Below are positions 43,484 through 51,455 of a DNA stretch of 64,000 bases, in pieces (position 1 is the first letter of the stretch; each line of letters starts with the position of its first letter). The notes below the pieces were generated by a model. The model saw only the letters and a program-made list of their open reading frames with translations, did no database searches and was not told the DNA's origin. A program made the position numbers and the translations under genes. Where the stretch lies: positions 1 to 64,000 of the forward strand of contig DASXFN010000005.1 of the NCBI GenBank assembly GCA_036489565.1. Reading direction: 5' to 3'. This DNA comes from JAICKN01 sp036489565. GTDB lineage: Bacteria > Acidobacteriota > Terriglobia > Terriglobales > Acidobacteriaceae.

Positions 43484-44818
43484 ATGTTGAAATTTCGACA
43501 TCTCGCTTTCGCGGCGCTGCTTCTGCTGATTTTTCCCATCAGCGTTCATGGCCAGGACCAGCCCGGGCCTCATCCAACTCTAGTTCTTTCGAATCAGGGG
43601 GAACCGGATCAGGGCCTTTCCGATCCAAACCGTCCCACACTGTATCGTCCCAATCTGTATCGTCCTGATCAAACTCGTGCGAATCAGGGTCAAACCAATC
43701 AGGACCAGGAAAACCAGAATCAAGCAACTCAGGGTCATGCTATGCAAACTCCACCCGCCGCCGATGCCCAGTCCGTCCAGCGGGCCGCCCTTATCCGCGA
43801 CATATCGAGCGTCGAGGGTGTTCGGGAAAATCCCATACTCGGTTACGGCATCGTGGTAGGACTGCATGGCACGGGAGACCGTCAACAAACCGTCTTCACC
43901 ACGCAGACGCTGGGCAACATCCTGCAACGCATGGGCGTGCAGATTCCCTCCGCCTCCATTCGCATTAATAACGTGGCCTCGGTTTTTGTAACGGCAAGCC
44001 TTCCCCCCTTCGCCGCTCCCGGCACCAAACTCGATGTCACCGTCTCTTCCATCGGAGACGCTAAAAGTCTCGAAGGCGGCCTGCTGTTGCTCACGCCTCT
44101 GTTCGCACCCGATGGAAAAATTTATGCCGAGGCACAGGGCGCGGTCACTCTTGGCGGATATTCGGCCGGGGGCGCGGGAAACTCCAAGCAGGTGAACCAT
44201 CCCACTGTGGGGCGCATCCCTGACGGCGGCCAGGTCGAGCGTGATACCTCGCTTGACCTGCGCGGTCTGCGTCGCGTGTCCCTGCTGCTGGCGGAAGCAA
44301 ACTACACTACCGCCGAAAATGTTGCTGCTGCCATTAATCACGATTTGGGACGCACGGCAGCGCTTGCCGCCGATGGCCGCCGCGTGGACATTGACGTGGC
44401 CGCAAGCGGCACGCCGGATGTGACTGCGTTGCTGGCACGGGTGGAAAATCTTCCCGTCGAGGTGCGCCGCAAAGCGTGCGTCGTGGTCAACGAGCGCACC
44501 GGCACCGTTGTCATGGGCAAGGATGTGCGCCTGGGAGCGGTGGCCATTTTGCATGGCAACTTCTCGGTTGAGGTCACTACGGAATTTTCCGTCTCCCAGC
44601 CCGGGCCTCTTTCCTCGGGCACTACTACGCCCATAGCGCAGCCGGCGGTGCGCGCCGAAGAGGCGCCAGCCCGCAGCGTCGAATTGAATGAAGGCGCGAG
44701 CGTCGAACAGCTGGTCAGCGGATTACAAAAGATTGGCGCAACCGCCCGTGATGTCATCGCTATCCTGCAGGCCATCAAAACCGCGGGAGCGCTTGACGCC
44801 GACCTGGAGGTCATTTGA
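43484..44818 (+). CDS. flgI: Flagellar P-ring protein FlgI with an N-terminal repeat insert
   Basis: 444 residues, against about 365 for E. coli FlgI. Signal peptide (FAALLLLIFPISVHG) is followed by roughly 65 extra residues rich in Asn, Gln, Pro, Asp and Arg (residues 37-86 are encoded by ten 15-base repeat units), then the normal start of mature FlgI (RDISSVEGVRENPILGYGIVVGLHGTGD) and a complete P-ring protein to the end (GLQKIGATARDVIAILQAIKTAGALDADLEVI). The insert would lie at the exposed N-terminus of the ring subunit. Confidence 0.94.
   Translation: MLKFRHLAFAALLLLIFPISVHGQDQPGPHPTLVLSNQGEPDQGLSDPNRPTLYRPNLYRPDQTRANQGQTNQDQENQNQATQGHAMQTPPAADAQSVQRAALIRDISSVEGVRENPILGYGIVVGLHGTGDRQQTVFTTQTLGNILQRMGVQIPSASIRINNVASVFVTASLPPFAAPGTKLDVTVSSIGDAKSLEGGLLLLTPLFAPDGKIYAEAQGAVTLGGYSAGGAGNSKQVNHPTVGRIPDGGQVERDTSLDLRGLRRVSLLLAEANYTTAENVAAAINHDLGRTAALAADGRRVDIDVAASGTPDVTALLARVENLPVEVRRKACVVVNERTGTVVMGKDVRLGAVAILHGNFSVEVTTEFSVSQPGPLSSGTTTPIAQPAVRAEEAPARSVELNEGASVEQLVSGLQKIGATARDVIAILQAIKTAGALDADLEVI
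43592..43741 (+). repeat. 15-base degenerate tandem repeat inside flgI
   Basis: Ten contiguous 15-base units, many starting AATCAGG or GATCA (for example AATCAGGGTCAAACC, AATCAGGACCAGGAA), coding for N-Q-G-x-x type pentapeptides. The reading register is kept, so the ring protein is extended by 50 residues. Confidence 0.8.
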
Positions 44819-45201
44819 TGAATCTCGCAAATATTTCAAGTCTTTCGAGTTTTATGAACCCAGCGCAACTGGCGGAGCCAACCGCGGACCCGCAGAGTCT
44901 GAGCGCCGCCAGCCAATCCGCCGACCCCGCCAAAATCAAAAAAGTCGCGCGCGAGTTTGAATCCGTGTTGTTAAATTCGCTTTTAGGACCTCTCCAAAAG
45001 AGTTTTTCCACACTGCCTGGTGATAAGGCGGAGGACTCGACTTCCGGCCAATACCAGTCTATGGAGACGCAGGCGCTGGCCACCGCGTTGTCGTCAGCGG
45101 GAGGCTTGGGAATCGCCAATATGATCGTCCGTAGCGTATTGAGGAGCAAAGGTAGCGAGGGCTTGAAATCGCCTAATGCATTGCCGCCTTTGGGACGATA
45201 G
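44818..45201 (+). CDS. flgJ: Rod-binding protein (FlgJ N-terminal domain only)
   Basis: 127 residues. The FlgJ rod-scaffold signature is present: KIKKVAREFESVLLNSLLGPLQKSFSTLPGD ... YQSMETQALATALSSAGGLGIANMIVRSVL. The C-terminal muramidase domain of enteric FlgJ is absent, as in many phyla, so peptidoglycan opening must be done by another enzyme. Starts within the flgI stop (TGATG). Confidence 0.9.
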   Translation: MNLANISSLSSFMNPAQLAEPTADPQSLSAASQSADPAKIKKVAREFESVLLNSLLGPLQKSFSTLPGDKAEDSTSGQYQSMETQALATALSSAGGLGIANMIVRSVLRSKGSEGLKSPNALPPLGR

Positions 45202-45291
45202 GAACCATATGCCGCAGGTGCTGGGCGCAGGGTGGTAGGGCGGGCTTACAGAGCGCATGCGGTGCATAGAAATAAAAAGTTAGATTTCGAT

Positions 45292-45318
45292 TAAAGCTTT
45301 TTAACCTGCTGCCGATAC
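45292..45318 (+). promoter_or_regulatory. Sigma-28 promoter before flgM
   Basis: TAAAGCTT-N11-GCCGATAC matches the sigma-28 consensus TAAAGTTT-N11-GCCGATAA at 14 of 16 positions with exact spacing. The leader to the flgM ATG (45357) is about 30 bases and contains AGGAGAG. Confidence 0.8.
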
Positions 45319-45356
45319 CTAAATTGCAACACACAATTTCGGTATAGGAGAGCGCA

Positions 45357-45674
45357 ATGAAAATCAATTTAGATCTCAACAACACGGAGCCACCGGGCAA
45401 CACGCAGTCCTCCTCCAATAGCTCCGCATCCAACGCCGCCGGCGCGGCAAATGCGTCCGCGCAAACGTCGTCCTCGTTAGGCAGCGATCATGCCGAGCTT
45501 TCCATGGACCATGCTCGGGTGGCGGCGCTGGCCACGCAGGTAAGCAACTTGCCAGAAATCCGGCAGGAAAAAGTGAACGCTTTGAGCGATGCGCTGCAAA
45601 ACGGCGAGTACAACGTTTCGCCAGAGCAAACTGCCGCTGCCATGCTGTCGGAATTTCTAGGGAACGTAGCATGA
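45357..45674 (+). CDS. flgM: Anti-sigma-28 factor FlgM
   Basis: 105 residues. N-terminal half is a disordered Ser/Asn/Ala stretch, as needed for export through the flagellar channel; the C-terminal half is the sigma-binding region (VSNLPEIRQEKVNALSDALQNGEYNVSPEQTAAAMLSEFL). FlgM holds FliA inactive until the hook is complete, then is secreted. Preceded by an excellent sigma-28 promoter, which makes a negative feedback loop. Overlaps the next small ORF by ATGA. Confidence 0.92.
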   Translation: MKINLDLNNTEPPGNTQSSSNSSASNAAGAANASAQTSSSLGSDHAELSMDHARVAALATQVSNLPEIRQEKVNALSDALQNGEYNVSPEQTAAAMLSEFLGNVA

Positions 45675-45865
45675 CCGGCCTCTTTCCCGAACGCATGGAA
45701 CCGGCCTCCGCGCTGGCGGGCTCATCCGGACAAGTGGACCGTGAAGCACCCGCGCCGCGCGCAAAACGTCATAAAGTGGCACCCACCGAAGGCCATGACT
45801 CCGGAGATCCGCAAAGCGCCGAATGGGCGGAAGCGCCAGTGCACGAGTTGGACCAGTTAGCTTGA
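45671..45865 (+). CDS. Small ORF coupled to flgM, unknown function
   Basis: 64 residues. The ATG overlaps the flgM stop as ATGA, as other real gene pairs in this island do. The product is hydrophilic and rich in Ala, Pro, Glu and charged residues (REAPAPRAKRHKVAPTEGHD, then VHELDQLA at the end), with no recognisable domain and probably disordered. It may be a real accessory protein of the FlgM/FlgN pair or a chance frame. Confidence 0.35.
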   Translation: MTGLFPERMEPASALAGSSGQVDREAPAPRAKRHKVAPTEGHDSGDPQSAEWAEAPVHELDQLA

Positions 45866-46000
45866 TGCGATTGAACAATAGCTCTTGGGCCCAGGCATAA
45901 AAACTTCGGCAGAATGATATGACGCCGGAGAGAGCAACCGATTTGGATTCGATAATTTGCAACCCCCGAAAACAGCAACAACGAAAAGCGGCATTGCCCG

Positions 46001-46062
46001 GGAAGGGCACGACTTCAGTCGTGCCGTTAGGCGCAACAAACTATGCGGCTTTAAGCCGCTCA
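46001..46062. repeat. REP-like double-hairpin repeat between the flgM operon and flgN
   Basis: GGCACGAC/GTCGTGCC (8-base perfect stem, 46006-46025) followed by GCGGCTT/AAGCCGC (46045-46059), inside a GGGAAGGGCACGAC... context. I remember this double-hairpin arrangement as a common intergenic repeat in acidobacterial genomes. The rest of 45866-46147 shows no gene. Confidence 0.6.
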
Positions 46063-46096
46063 GGGAAAGCGCGGTCATCTCGACGCGGCTTCTTAT

Positions 46097-46123
46097 TAAG
46101 TTCTGCTTAAGTTCTGCCGTTTG
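46097..46123 (+). promoter_or_regulatory. Possible sigma-28 promoter before flgN-flgK-flgL
   Basis: TAAGTTCT-N11-GCCGTTTG has correct spacing and 10 of 16 matches to the sigma-28 consensus, with TAA and GCCG intact. The start site would be about 18 bases before the flgN ATG. Confidence 0.4.
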
Positions 46124-46147
46124 ACAACGGCTCACTGGACTTCACCC

Positions 46148-46546
46148 ATGCGCTTCGCGAACCAACCGTCATTCGAGCGTCAACAAGAGCAGCTTCTCCT
46201 GCTGCGAGAGTTAAACCGCGTCCTGGAACGCTCGCAACAAGCATTGTTGAATACAAATCTGAAAGAGATCCACGCCAACACCGCGCGGCAAAAAGCGATC
46301 TTCATGGCCTTGAACAACGCGCCTACTCAGGCTCCCGGCGCCGAAAAGCAAATCGGCCCTCCGCCTTCGCCGGAGCGAACGGCGACACTGCAACAGGAAA
46401 TCGCTGCGCTGCAAGGCCGTATCCTCGAAGCAGGCCTGCTATACGCTGCACTACTGCGCCGGGCGCGGCGCACCACGGATCTTCTGGCTCGGGCCCTCGC
46501 CAATTCCGCCTCCACCTACGTTCCTCCGCAAGAGATGAGGCGCTAA
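46148..46546 (+). CDS. flgN: FlgN-like export chaperone for FlgK/FlgL
   Basis: 132 residues from the ATG at 46148. The product is all-helical and rich in Gln, Leu, Arg and Ala (QQEQLLLLRELNRVLERSQQALLNTNLKEI ... ATLQQEIAALQGRILEAG), with the long coiled coil of FlgN chaperones. Identification rests on fold type and on its place between flgM and flgK, the classic flgN position. Starts its own block with flgK after three bases. Confidence 0.7.
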   Translation: MRFANQPSFERQQEQLLLLRELNRVLERSQQALLNTNLKEIHANTARQKAIFMALNNAPTQAPGAEKQIGPPPSPERTATLQQEIAALQGRILEAGLLYAALLRRARRTTDLLARALANSASTYVPPQEMRR

Positions 46547-46549
46547 TCT

Positions 46550-47926
46550 ATGGGTAGCTTGAATACCAGTTTGGCCATCGCCGTCGGCGCGCTTACCGCC
46601 GACCAGGGCGCGCTCAATGCGACCGCCAACAACGTTGCCAACGCCAGCACCCCCGGCTATTCGCGCCAGGTCCCGGTATTTGCTGAGAACACGCCCCTCG
46701 TCGTGGGCTCACTCACATTTGGCAACGGAGTCAGCCTGCAGCAGCTGCAGAGCATTCGCGATCCCATCCTGCAAATCCGCATCGCGCAGGAGACCCAGGA
46801 CCAGGGACAACTCGGCTCTTTCGTCTCTTCCATGCAGCAGGTACAGGTGCTCTTCAACAACACCAGTGGGAGCGACATCGGCTCGCAACTCTCAAATTTT
46901 TTCGGTAGTCTCAACCAGCTCTCCGCCGACCCCACCGACCTTTCCCTGCGCCAGGGAGTGCTGACGGCCGCTGGCAATGTGGCAAACTCATTCAATAACA
47001 CCGCCAATAACCTCGCGCAGCAGCGCAGCAATCTTGACTTGGACGTCACGCAAGATGTGCGCCAGGTCAATACCTTGACTGGGCAAATCGCCCAGCTCAA
47101 TGGCCAAATTTCCAACTTGCAGAACATTGGAGCCGATGCCAGCGTCTTCGTGGACCAGCGCGATCAATTAATTGGTCAGCTTTCCAGCCTCATTGACGTC
47201 TCGCAGATTCAAAGCGACAACGGGGGCCTTACACTCACTACCTCGAATGGCGCCGCGCTGGTTGCTGGCGAGCAGAGTTTCACGTTGACCACCCAGCCTG
47301 ATGCCTCCGGCCTGCAGCATATTTTTGCTCAGGGCAAGGACATCACCAGCACCATAACTTCCGGACAAATCGCTGGCGTGCTACAGGTTCGTGACCAGAA
47401 AATTCCCGCTGTGCTCTCCAGTCTGGATACGTTGGCCTCCGGTCTCTCCACTGCTCTGAACACCGCCAACGAAGCAGGTTTTGATTTGAATGGCAACGCC
47501 GGCACCGCGCTTTTTTCCGCTCCTCCCGCCTCCGGGACTGGGGCCGCCTCCAGCATGTCGGTGGTGCTCACCGACCCGTCGCTGGTGGCCGCCAGCTCCG
47601 ACGGCAGCGCGGGCAGCAACGGCAATCTGGCCACGTTGTCGGCGGTCAATGACCAGCCCATCGTCTCCGGGCAAACGCCCACGCAGTTTTATTCCAATAT
47701 CGTTTTCTCGGTGGGCAGCGATGTCGCCAACGGTACCGCCAACCAGAACGCCTCGCAGTTGGTCCTGCAACAATTGCAAGACCAGCGCGGCAGCATTTCC
47801 GGAGTCTCCCTCGATGAAGAAGCTTCGCACCTCATTCTCTATCAGCAGGCCTACGATGCCGCTGCGCACGTCGTTACCGCCATTAATCAAATGATGGAAG
47901 AAGCGGTGAATCTGGGGAGCGACTGA
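46550..47926 (+). CDS. flgK: Hook-filament junction protein FlgK (HAP1)
   Basis: 458 residues. N-terminal rod/hook-type signature (TADQGALNATANNVANASTPGYSRQVPVF) and the FlgK-typical core (FGSLNQLSADPTDLSLRQGVLTAAGNVANSFN ... DVRQVNTLTGQIAQLNGQISNLQNIGADASVFVDQRDQLIGQLSSLIDV), C-terminal ISGVSLDEEASHLILYQQAYDAAAHVVTAINQMMEEAVNLG. It joins hook to filament. Stop and flgL start share TGATG. Confidence 0.96.
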   Translation: MGSLNTSLAIAVGALTADQGALNATANNVANASTPGYSRQVPVFAENTPLVVGSLTFGNGVSLQQLQSIRDPILQIRIAQETQDQGQLGSFVSSMQQVQVLFNNTSGSDIGSQLSNFFGSLNQLSADPTDLSLRQGVLTAAGNVANSFNNTANNLAQQRSNLDLDVTQDVRQVNTLTGQIAQLNGQISNLQNIGADASVFVDQRDQLIGQLSSLIDVSQIQSDNGGLTLTTSNGAALVAGEQSFTLTTQPDASGLQHIFAQGKDITSTITSGQIAGVLQVRDQKIPAVLSSLDTLASGLSTALNTANEAGFDLNGNAGTALFSAPPASGTGAASSMSVVLTDPSLVAASSDGSAGSNGNLATLSAVNDQPIVSGQTPTQFYSNIVFSVGSDVANGTANQNASQLVLQQLQDQRGSISGVSLDEEASHLILYQQAYDAAAHVVTAINQMMEEAVNLGSD

Positions 47927-48816
47927 TGCGTGTGAATCCCAATTCCATGCCTGACTTGCTCACTGCCCTGTCCGCGACCCAGCAGCAGCAGGACACCGAA
48001 CTTTTGCAGCTTTCCACCGGACGCCGCGTCAACCAGCCCTCGGACGATCCTGCCGCTGAAGCCCAGCTCATCGAAAACAACGCTGACAGCGCCCAGGTCG
48101 ATTCTTTCCAGCAAAGCCTCAGCAGCATCAATGGCCAATTCCAGACCGCCGATTCCACGCTCAGTTCCATTGAAACCCAAATGCAGCGCGCCATCACCCT
48201 GGGAACGCAGGCTGCGAACCAAGGCACGCTTTCTGACAGCGATCGGCTCGCCATCGCCAATGAACTTCAAGGAATTCAGAACCAGTTGGTCAGTCTGGCC
48301 AACACTTCCTACCAGGGAGTGTTCTTATTCTCCGGCACCGTGCAAACTCAGCCTTTCGTTGTGGACGCCTCCGTCCCTTCGGGCGTGCGCTACGCGGGAA
48401 ACACCGGAGTCAATAAGGTCACAGTTGGAGCAGGCTATCAAATCCAGGTCAACCAACCGGGCTCGCAGCTGTTCTCCGCTTCTGGCTCTGACATCTTCCA
48501 ATCCATGACGGATTTAATCCAGTCCATACAAACCAATTCCAACATTGGCAATTCCGTGGCCGAGGTCAACAAAGCGTTCACCTACCTTTCCACGCAGCGC
48601 GTGTTCTTCGGCAATGCCATGAATCAGGTCACCAGCCAGCAGAATTTCCTGAGCAGCGAAACGGTGGAACTCAGTACTCAGGAAAACACCATCGCCGGGG
48701 CCGACATCTCCGTGGTCGCCAGCAATTTGGTACAAACAGAAAATGCCCAGCAAGCCGCCCTCCAGGCCATTGGACGAATGCCCGTCACCAGCCTCTTCGA
48801 CTTCCTGCAGGAATAG
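47926..48816 (+). CDS. flgL: Hook-filament junction protein FlgL (HAP3)
   Basis: 296 residues. Flagellin-like N-terminus (QQQQDTELLQLSTGRRVNQPSDDPAAEAQLIENNADSAQVDSFQQSLSSINGQFQTADSTLSSIETQMQRA) and C-terminus with VASNLVQTENAQQAALQAIGRMPVTSLFDFLQ. It lacks flagellin length and follows flgK, so FlgL rather than filament protein. Last gene of the flagellar island. Confidence 0.94.
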   Translation: MRVNPNSMPDLLTALSATQQQQDTELLQLSTGRRVNQPSDDPAAEAQLIENNADSAQVDSFQQSLSSINGQFQTADSTLSSIETQMQRAITLGTQAANQGTLSDSDRLAIANELQGIQNQLVSLANTSYQGVFLFSGTVQTQPFVVDASVPSGVRYAGNTGVNKVTVGAGYQIQVNQPGSQLFSASGSDIFQSMTDLIQSIQTNSNIGNSVAEVNKAFTYLSTQRVFFGNAMNQVTSQQNFLSSETVELSTQENTIAGADISVVASNLVQTENAQQAALQAIGRMPVTSLFDFLQE

Positions 48817-48956
48817 AATTCGTCGCAATCAATCGCCCACGCGCTCGTATGCTTATGCAAGCGCTTAAAAATACGGGTGTTTACAAACCCAACCTACCCC
48901 AGCCTCCATAGGACTTTTGTAATCTCCCGGAAATCTCCGCCCTACCTACCCGAGCG

Positions 48957-48962
48957 TATAAT
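48957..48962 (+). promoter_or_regulatory. Perfect -10 box (TATAAT) before a small ORF and the aminotransferase
   Basis: TATAAT with no good -35 at standard spacing (TCTCCG). It could start a transcript containing the 39-codon ORF at 48985 and the aminotransferase gene at 49228. Confidence 0.35.
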
Positions 48963-48984
48963 AGTGACTGAAGGACGTTCCATC

Positions 48985-49104
48985 ATGCAGCCAAAACTGA
49001 ACACGCATTTGCCCGAGTGCTGGCTGCACTTCTTGGTCGGGCCTCGCCGTTTTCGCGCCGTGTTGCCTTCGAACCGGCGTCCCAATCTCTTCGGCAGCGA
49101 CTAA
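48985..49104 (+). CDS. Possible 39-residue leader ORF upstream of the aminotransferase
   Basis: ATG at 48985 with AAGGA nine bases upstream and a TATAAT a little before that. The product is basic and rich in Pro, Leu, Phe and Arg (THLPECWLHFLVGPRRFRAVLP). No family recognised. It could be a leader peptide or a chance frame; the remaining 411-base spacer holds only the heptamer repeat at 49175. Confidence 0.3.
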   Translation: MQPKLNTHLPECWLHFLVGPRRFRAVLPSNRRPNLFGSD

Positions 49105-49174
49105 CAGCTTCATCCTCCACTACGTGGTTTGGTTCTCCGTTTGAGCGTCTTAAAACGCCGTCAACCGCTAAGAG

Positions 49175-49209
49175 CCAAAGACCAACGACCAATAGCCAAC
49201 GACCAAAAC
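49175..49209 (+). repeat. Heptanucleotide tandem repeat before the aminotransferase
   Basis: Five 7-base units CCAAAGA, CCAACGA, CCAATAG, CCAACGA, CCAAAAC, ending just before the TGGAGGATT ribosome binding site. Same motif as before fliQ (30891). Confidence 0.75.
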
Positions 49210-49227
49210 CAAATCCTGGAGGATTTC

Positions 49228-50580
49228 ATGGCTACCAAGACTCTCATCGGCCCCAGCATCAAAACCTCATTGCCCGGCCCCAACGCCGCCCGTGTTCTTG
49301 CCGGGGACGAAAAATATATCTCGCCGTCGTACACCCGTTCCTACCCGCTCGTGGCGAAAAGCGGACGCGGCATCATCGTCACCGACGTGGACGGCAATGA
49401 GTTCTTCGATTTTTCCGCCGGCATCGCCGTCACTTCCACCGGCCACTGTCATCCCGAGGTCGTCGCCGCCATCCAGAAACAGGCCGCCGAACTCATTCAC
49501 ATGTCGGGTACGGATTTTTATTACGAGAGCATGGTCACATTTGCCGAGCGCCTCTCGAAAATCGCCCCCATGCCCGGCCCGCACAAAATTTATTACGGCA
49601 ACTCCGGCGCCGAGGCCATTGAGTGCGCGCTGAAACTCGCCCGCTACCACACCAAACGGCAGAACATCATCGCCTTTTACGGGGCTTTTCATGGTCGCAC
49701 CATGGGCGCGCTCTCACTCACAGCTTCCAAGCCGCAACAGCGCCGCCGCTTCGCGCCGCTGGTTCCCGGCGTGACTCACGTGCCTTATCCCAACATTTAC
49801 CGTGACTGCAAAAACCCGGACGACGCCGAAAGCTATGCGCTCAGTTGCGCGCGCTTCATTGAAGAAAAATTATTCAAGACCACGCTTCCCCCCGAAGAAG
49901 TCGCCGCCATTTTCGTTGAGCCCATCCAAGGTGAAGGCGGATATTTGGTCGCGCCTACCATCTTCATGCAGGAACTGCGCCGCATCTGCGACCGCCATGG
50001 AATCTTGCTGGTCGCGGATGAAGTCCAAAGCGGCGCGGGCCGCACCGGAAAGTGGTGGGCCATCGAGCATACCGGCGTCGAGCCTGACATCGTCTGCATC
50101 GCCAAAGGCATTGCCTCCGGCATGCCGCTCGGCATCACCATGAGCCGCGCCGATATTATGGATTGGGTCCCCGGATCGCACGCTTCCACCTTCGGAGGAA
50201 ACCCCGTCTGCCTCGCCGCCGCGCTGGCCACGCTCGATGTGATCGAACACGAGCACCTGCTAGAGAACTCCACCGAAGTAGGGAATTACATGCTCAAGCG
50301 TCTCGCAGGTTGGCCGGCAAAACACAAGCTGGTGGGCGATGTCCGCGGCCGCGGCCTCATGATCGGCGTGGAAATTGTGACTGACAAAAAAACCAAAGCC
50401 GCCGCAACCAAAGAGCGCGACCGCATTTTGGAACTCGCTTTTGAACGCGGAGTTTTGTTCCTGGGCTGCGGCCCCAGCACCGTCCGCATCGCTCCCCCGC
50501 TCATCGTTAGCAAAGACCAAGCTGACGTCGCCATGGACGCGCTCGAAGAATCCATTGCGATCGTCGGCAAGAAAGTTTGA
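49228..50580 (+). CDS. Class III aminotransferase (acetylornithine/4-aminobutyrate family)
   Basis: 450 residues from ATG 49228 with an ideal GGAGGA. Fold-type I PLP enzyme: DFSAGIAVTSTGHCHPEVV, YGNSGAEAIECALKLAR (phosphate-binding), FHGRTMGALSLT, VEPIQGEGGY, LLVADEVQSGAGRTGKWWA (aspartate contacting the PLP ring), and the PLP lysine in IAKGIASGMPLG. Closest in flavour to 4-aminobutyrate or ornithine aminotransferases; the donor cannot be fixed from sequence. No pathway genes next to it. Confidence 0.9.
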   Translation: MATKTLIGPSIKTSLPGPNAARVLAGDEKYISPSYTRSYPLVAKSGRGIIVTDVDGNEFFDFSAGIAVTSTGHCHPEVVAAIQKQAAELIHMSGTDFYYESMVTFAERLSKIAPMPGPHKIYYGNSGAEAIECALKLARYHTKRQNIIAFYGAFHGRTMGALSLTASKPQQRRRFAPLVPGVTHVPYPNIYRDCKNPDDAESYALSCARFIEEKLFKTTLPPEEVAAIFVEPIQGEGGYLVAPTIFMQELRRICDRHGILLVADEVQSGAGRTGKWWAIEHTGVEPDIVCIAKGIASGMPLGITMSRADIMDWVPGSHASTFGGNPVCLAAALATLDVIEHEHLLENSTEVGNYMLKRLAGWPAKHKLVGDVRGRGLMIGVEIVTDKKTKAAATKERDRILELAFERGVLFLGCGPSTVRIAPPLIVSKDQADVAMDALEESIAIVGKKV

Positions 50581-50621
50581 ATGCCTGCGCCGTCGTTTTT
50601 TGTGACAGTGATTTTCAGGCA

Positions 50622-50668
50622 TGTCATCCCGACGTTGAGCGCAGCGAAGACGGAGGGACCTTACGTCG
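50622..50668 (+). repeat. Dispersed TGTCAT-type repeat, copy 2
   Basis: TGTCATCCCGACGTTGAGCG... ending GGAGGGACCTTACGTCG. Confidence 0.7.
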
Positions 50669-50717
50669 CTTGATATCTGACGTGCAAAAGACGGGCATGG
50701 AAGAATGCCCCACACCA

Positions 50718-50760
50718 TGTCATTCCGAGGAGCGAAGCGACGAGGAACCCCTACCCCTGC
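50718..50760 (+). repeat. Dispersed TGTCAT-type repeat, copy 3
   Basis: TGTCATTCCGAGGAGCGAAG followed by CGACGAGGAACCCCTACC. Lies 50 bases after copy 2; together they fill most of the 289-base aminotransferase-yraN spacer, which holds no gene. Confidence 0.7.
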
Positions 50761-50869
50761 ACTACCTCATGCAGCTAGGGGCCTCGCCGCTGAAAAATCC
50801 GCGATTTCCAGCCCACGCATTGTGACGTCCGTCACATCGCAAATCACAAATAAAAATTAAGCTCCATCT

Positions 50870-51319
50870 ATGCCCTCCGGCCGCCTCACCCACGCCGCCA
50901 TCCGCGCCCTTGACTGGCTTGCCGGAAAAACTCTCTCCCCGGAAAACATCCCTCCCCACCAGCGCACTGGACGCGCCGGCGAAGAGGCTGCTTACTTTTA
51001 TCTCCGCCGTTTGGGATACATCATGGTCGCGCGCAACTTCCGCTCGCCTCACCGCCGCGGCGAAATTGACCTGATCGCCTGGGAAAAAGACGTCCTCTGC
51101 TTCATCGAGGTGAAAACCCGCACCACCCATGACGTAAAACCTGCCGAAGCCGCCGTGGATGCCGACAAGCAACGTGAGCTTAACTACATGGCGCGCGAGT
51201 ACCTGCGCCACCTGCCACCTTCGTGCCAGTGGCGTTTCGACGTGCTCAGCGTATATTATGAGCAACCATCGAAGCTGCCGCGGTTTGAACTGTTCCGCAA
51301 TGCGATCCCGTTATCGTAA
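50870..51319 (+). CDS. yraN: YraN/UPF0102 family protein
   Basis: 149 residues. Restriction-endonuclease-like fold: TGRAGEEAAYFYLRRLGYIMVARNFRSPHRRGEIDLIAWEKDVLCFIEVKTR, with the GEIDLI ... EVKTR catalytic-type residues of the family. The biochemical role of YraN proteins is not established; they are widespread and often near ribonuclease HII or rsmI genes, neither of which is here. The first 30 residues are a divergent extension. Confidence 0.9.
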   Translation: MPSGRLTHAAIRALDWLAGKTLSPENIPPHQRTGRAGEEAAYFYLRRLGYIMVARNFRSPHRRGEIDLIAWEKDVLCFIEVKTRTTHDVKPAEAAVDADKQRELNYMAREYLRHLPPSCQWRFDVLSVYYEQPSKLPRFELFRNAIPLS

Positions 51320-51343
51320 GATCAGGTTTTGCATGGTTTTTCC

Positions 51344-51455
51344 GAAGAATTCTTGCGCTTGAATAGGTTTTGCCGCTGAATATTTTGGGCAGGAATTATA
51401 TTTTTGAGTTTGAATAGCTTTCGGGTTGAATAGTTTTTGGGTTTGAATAATCAAG
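51344..51455 (+). repeat. AT-rich degenerate tandem repeat between yraN and galT
   Basis: Six units of 15-19 bases starting GAATA or GAAxAAT and carrying TTTT, for example GAATAGCTTTCGGGTT and GAATAGTTTTTGGGTTT, running right up to the galT ATG, where no normal ribosome binding site is visible. No coding potential on either strand. Confidence 0.65.
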
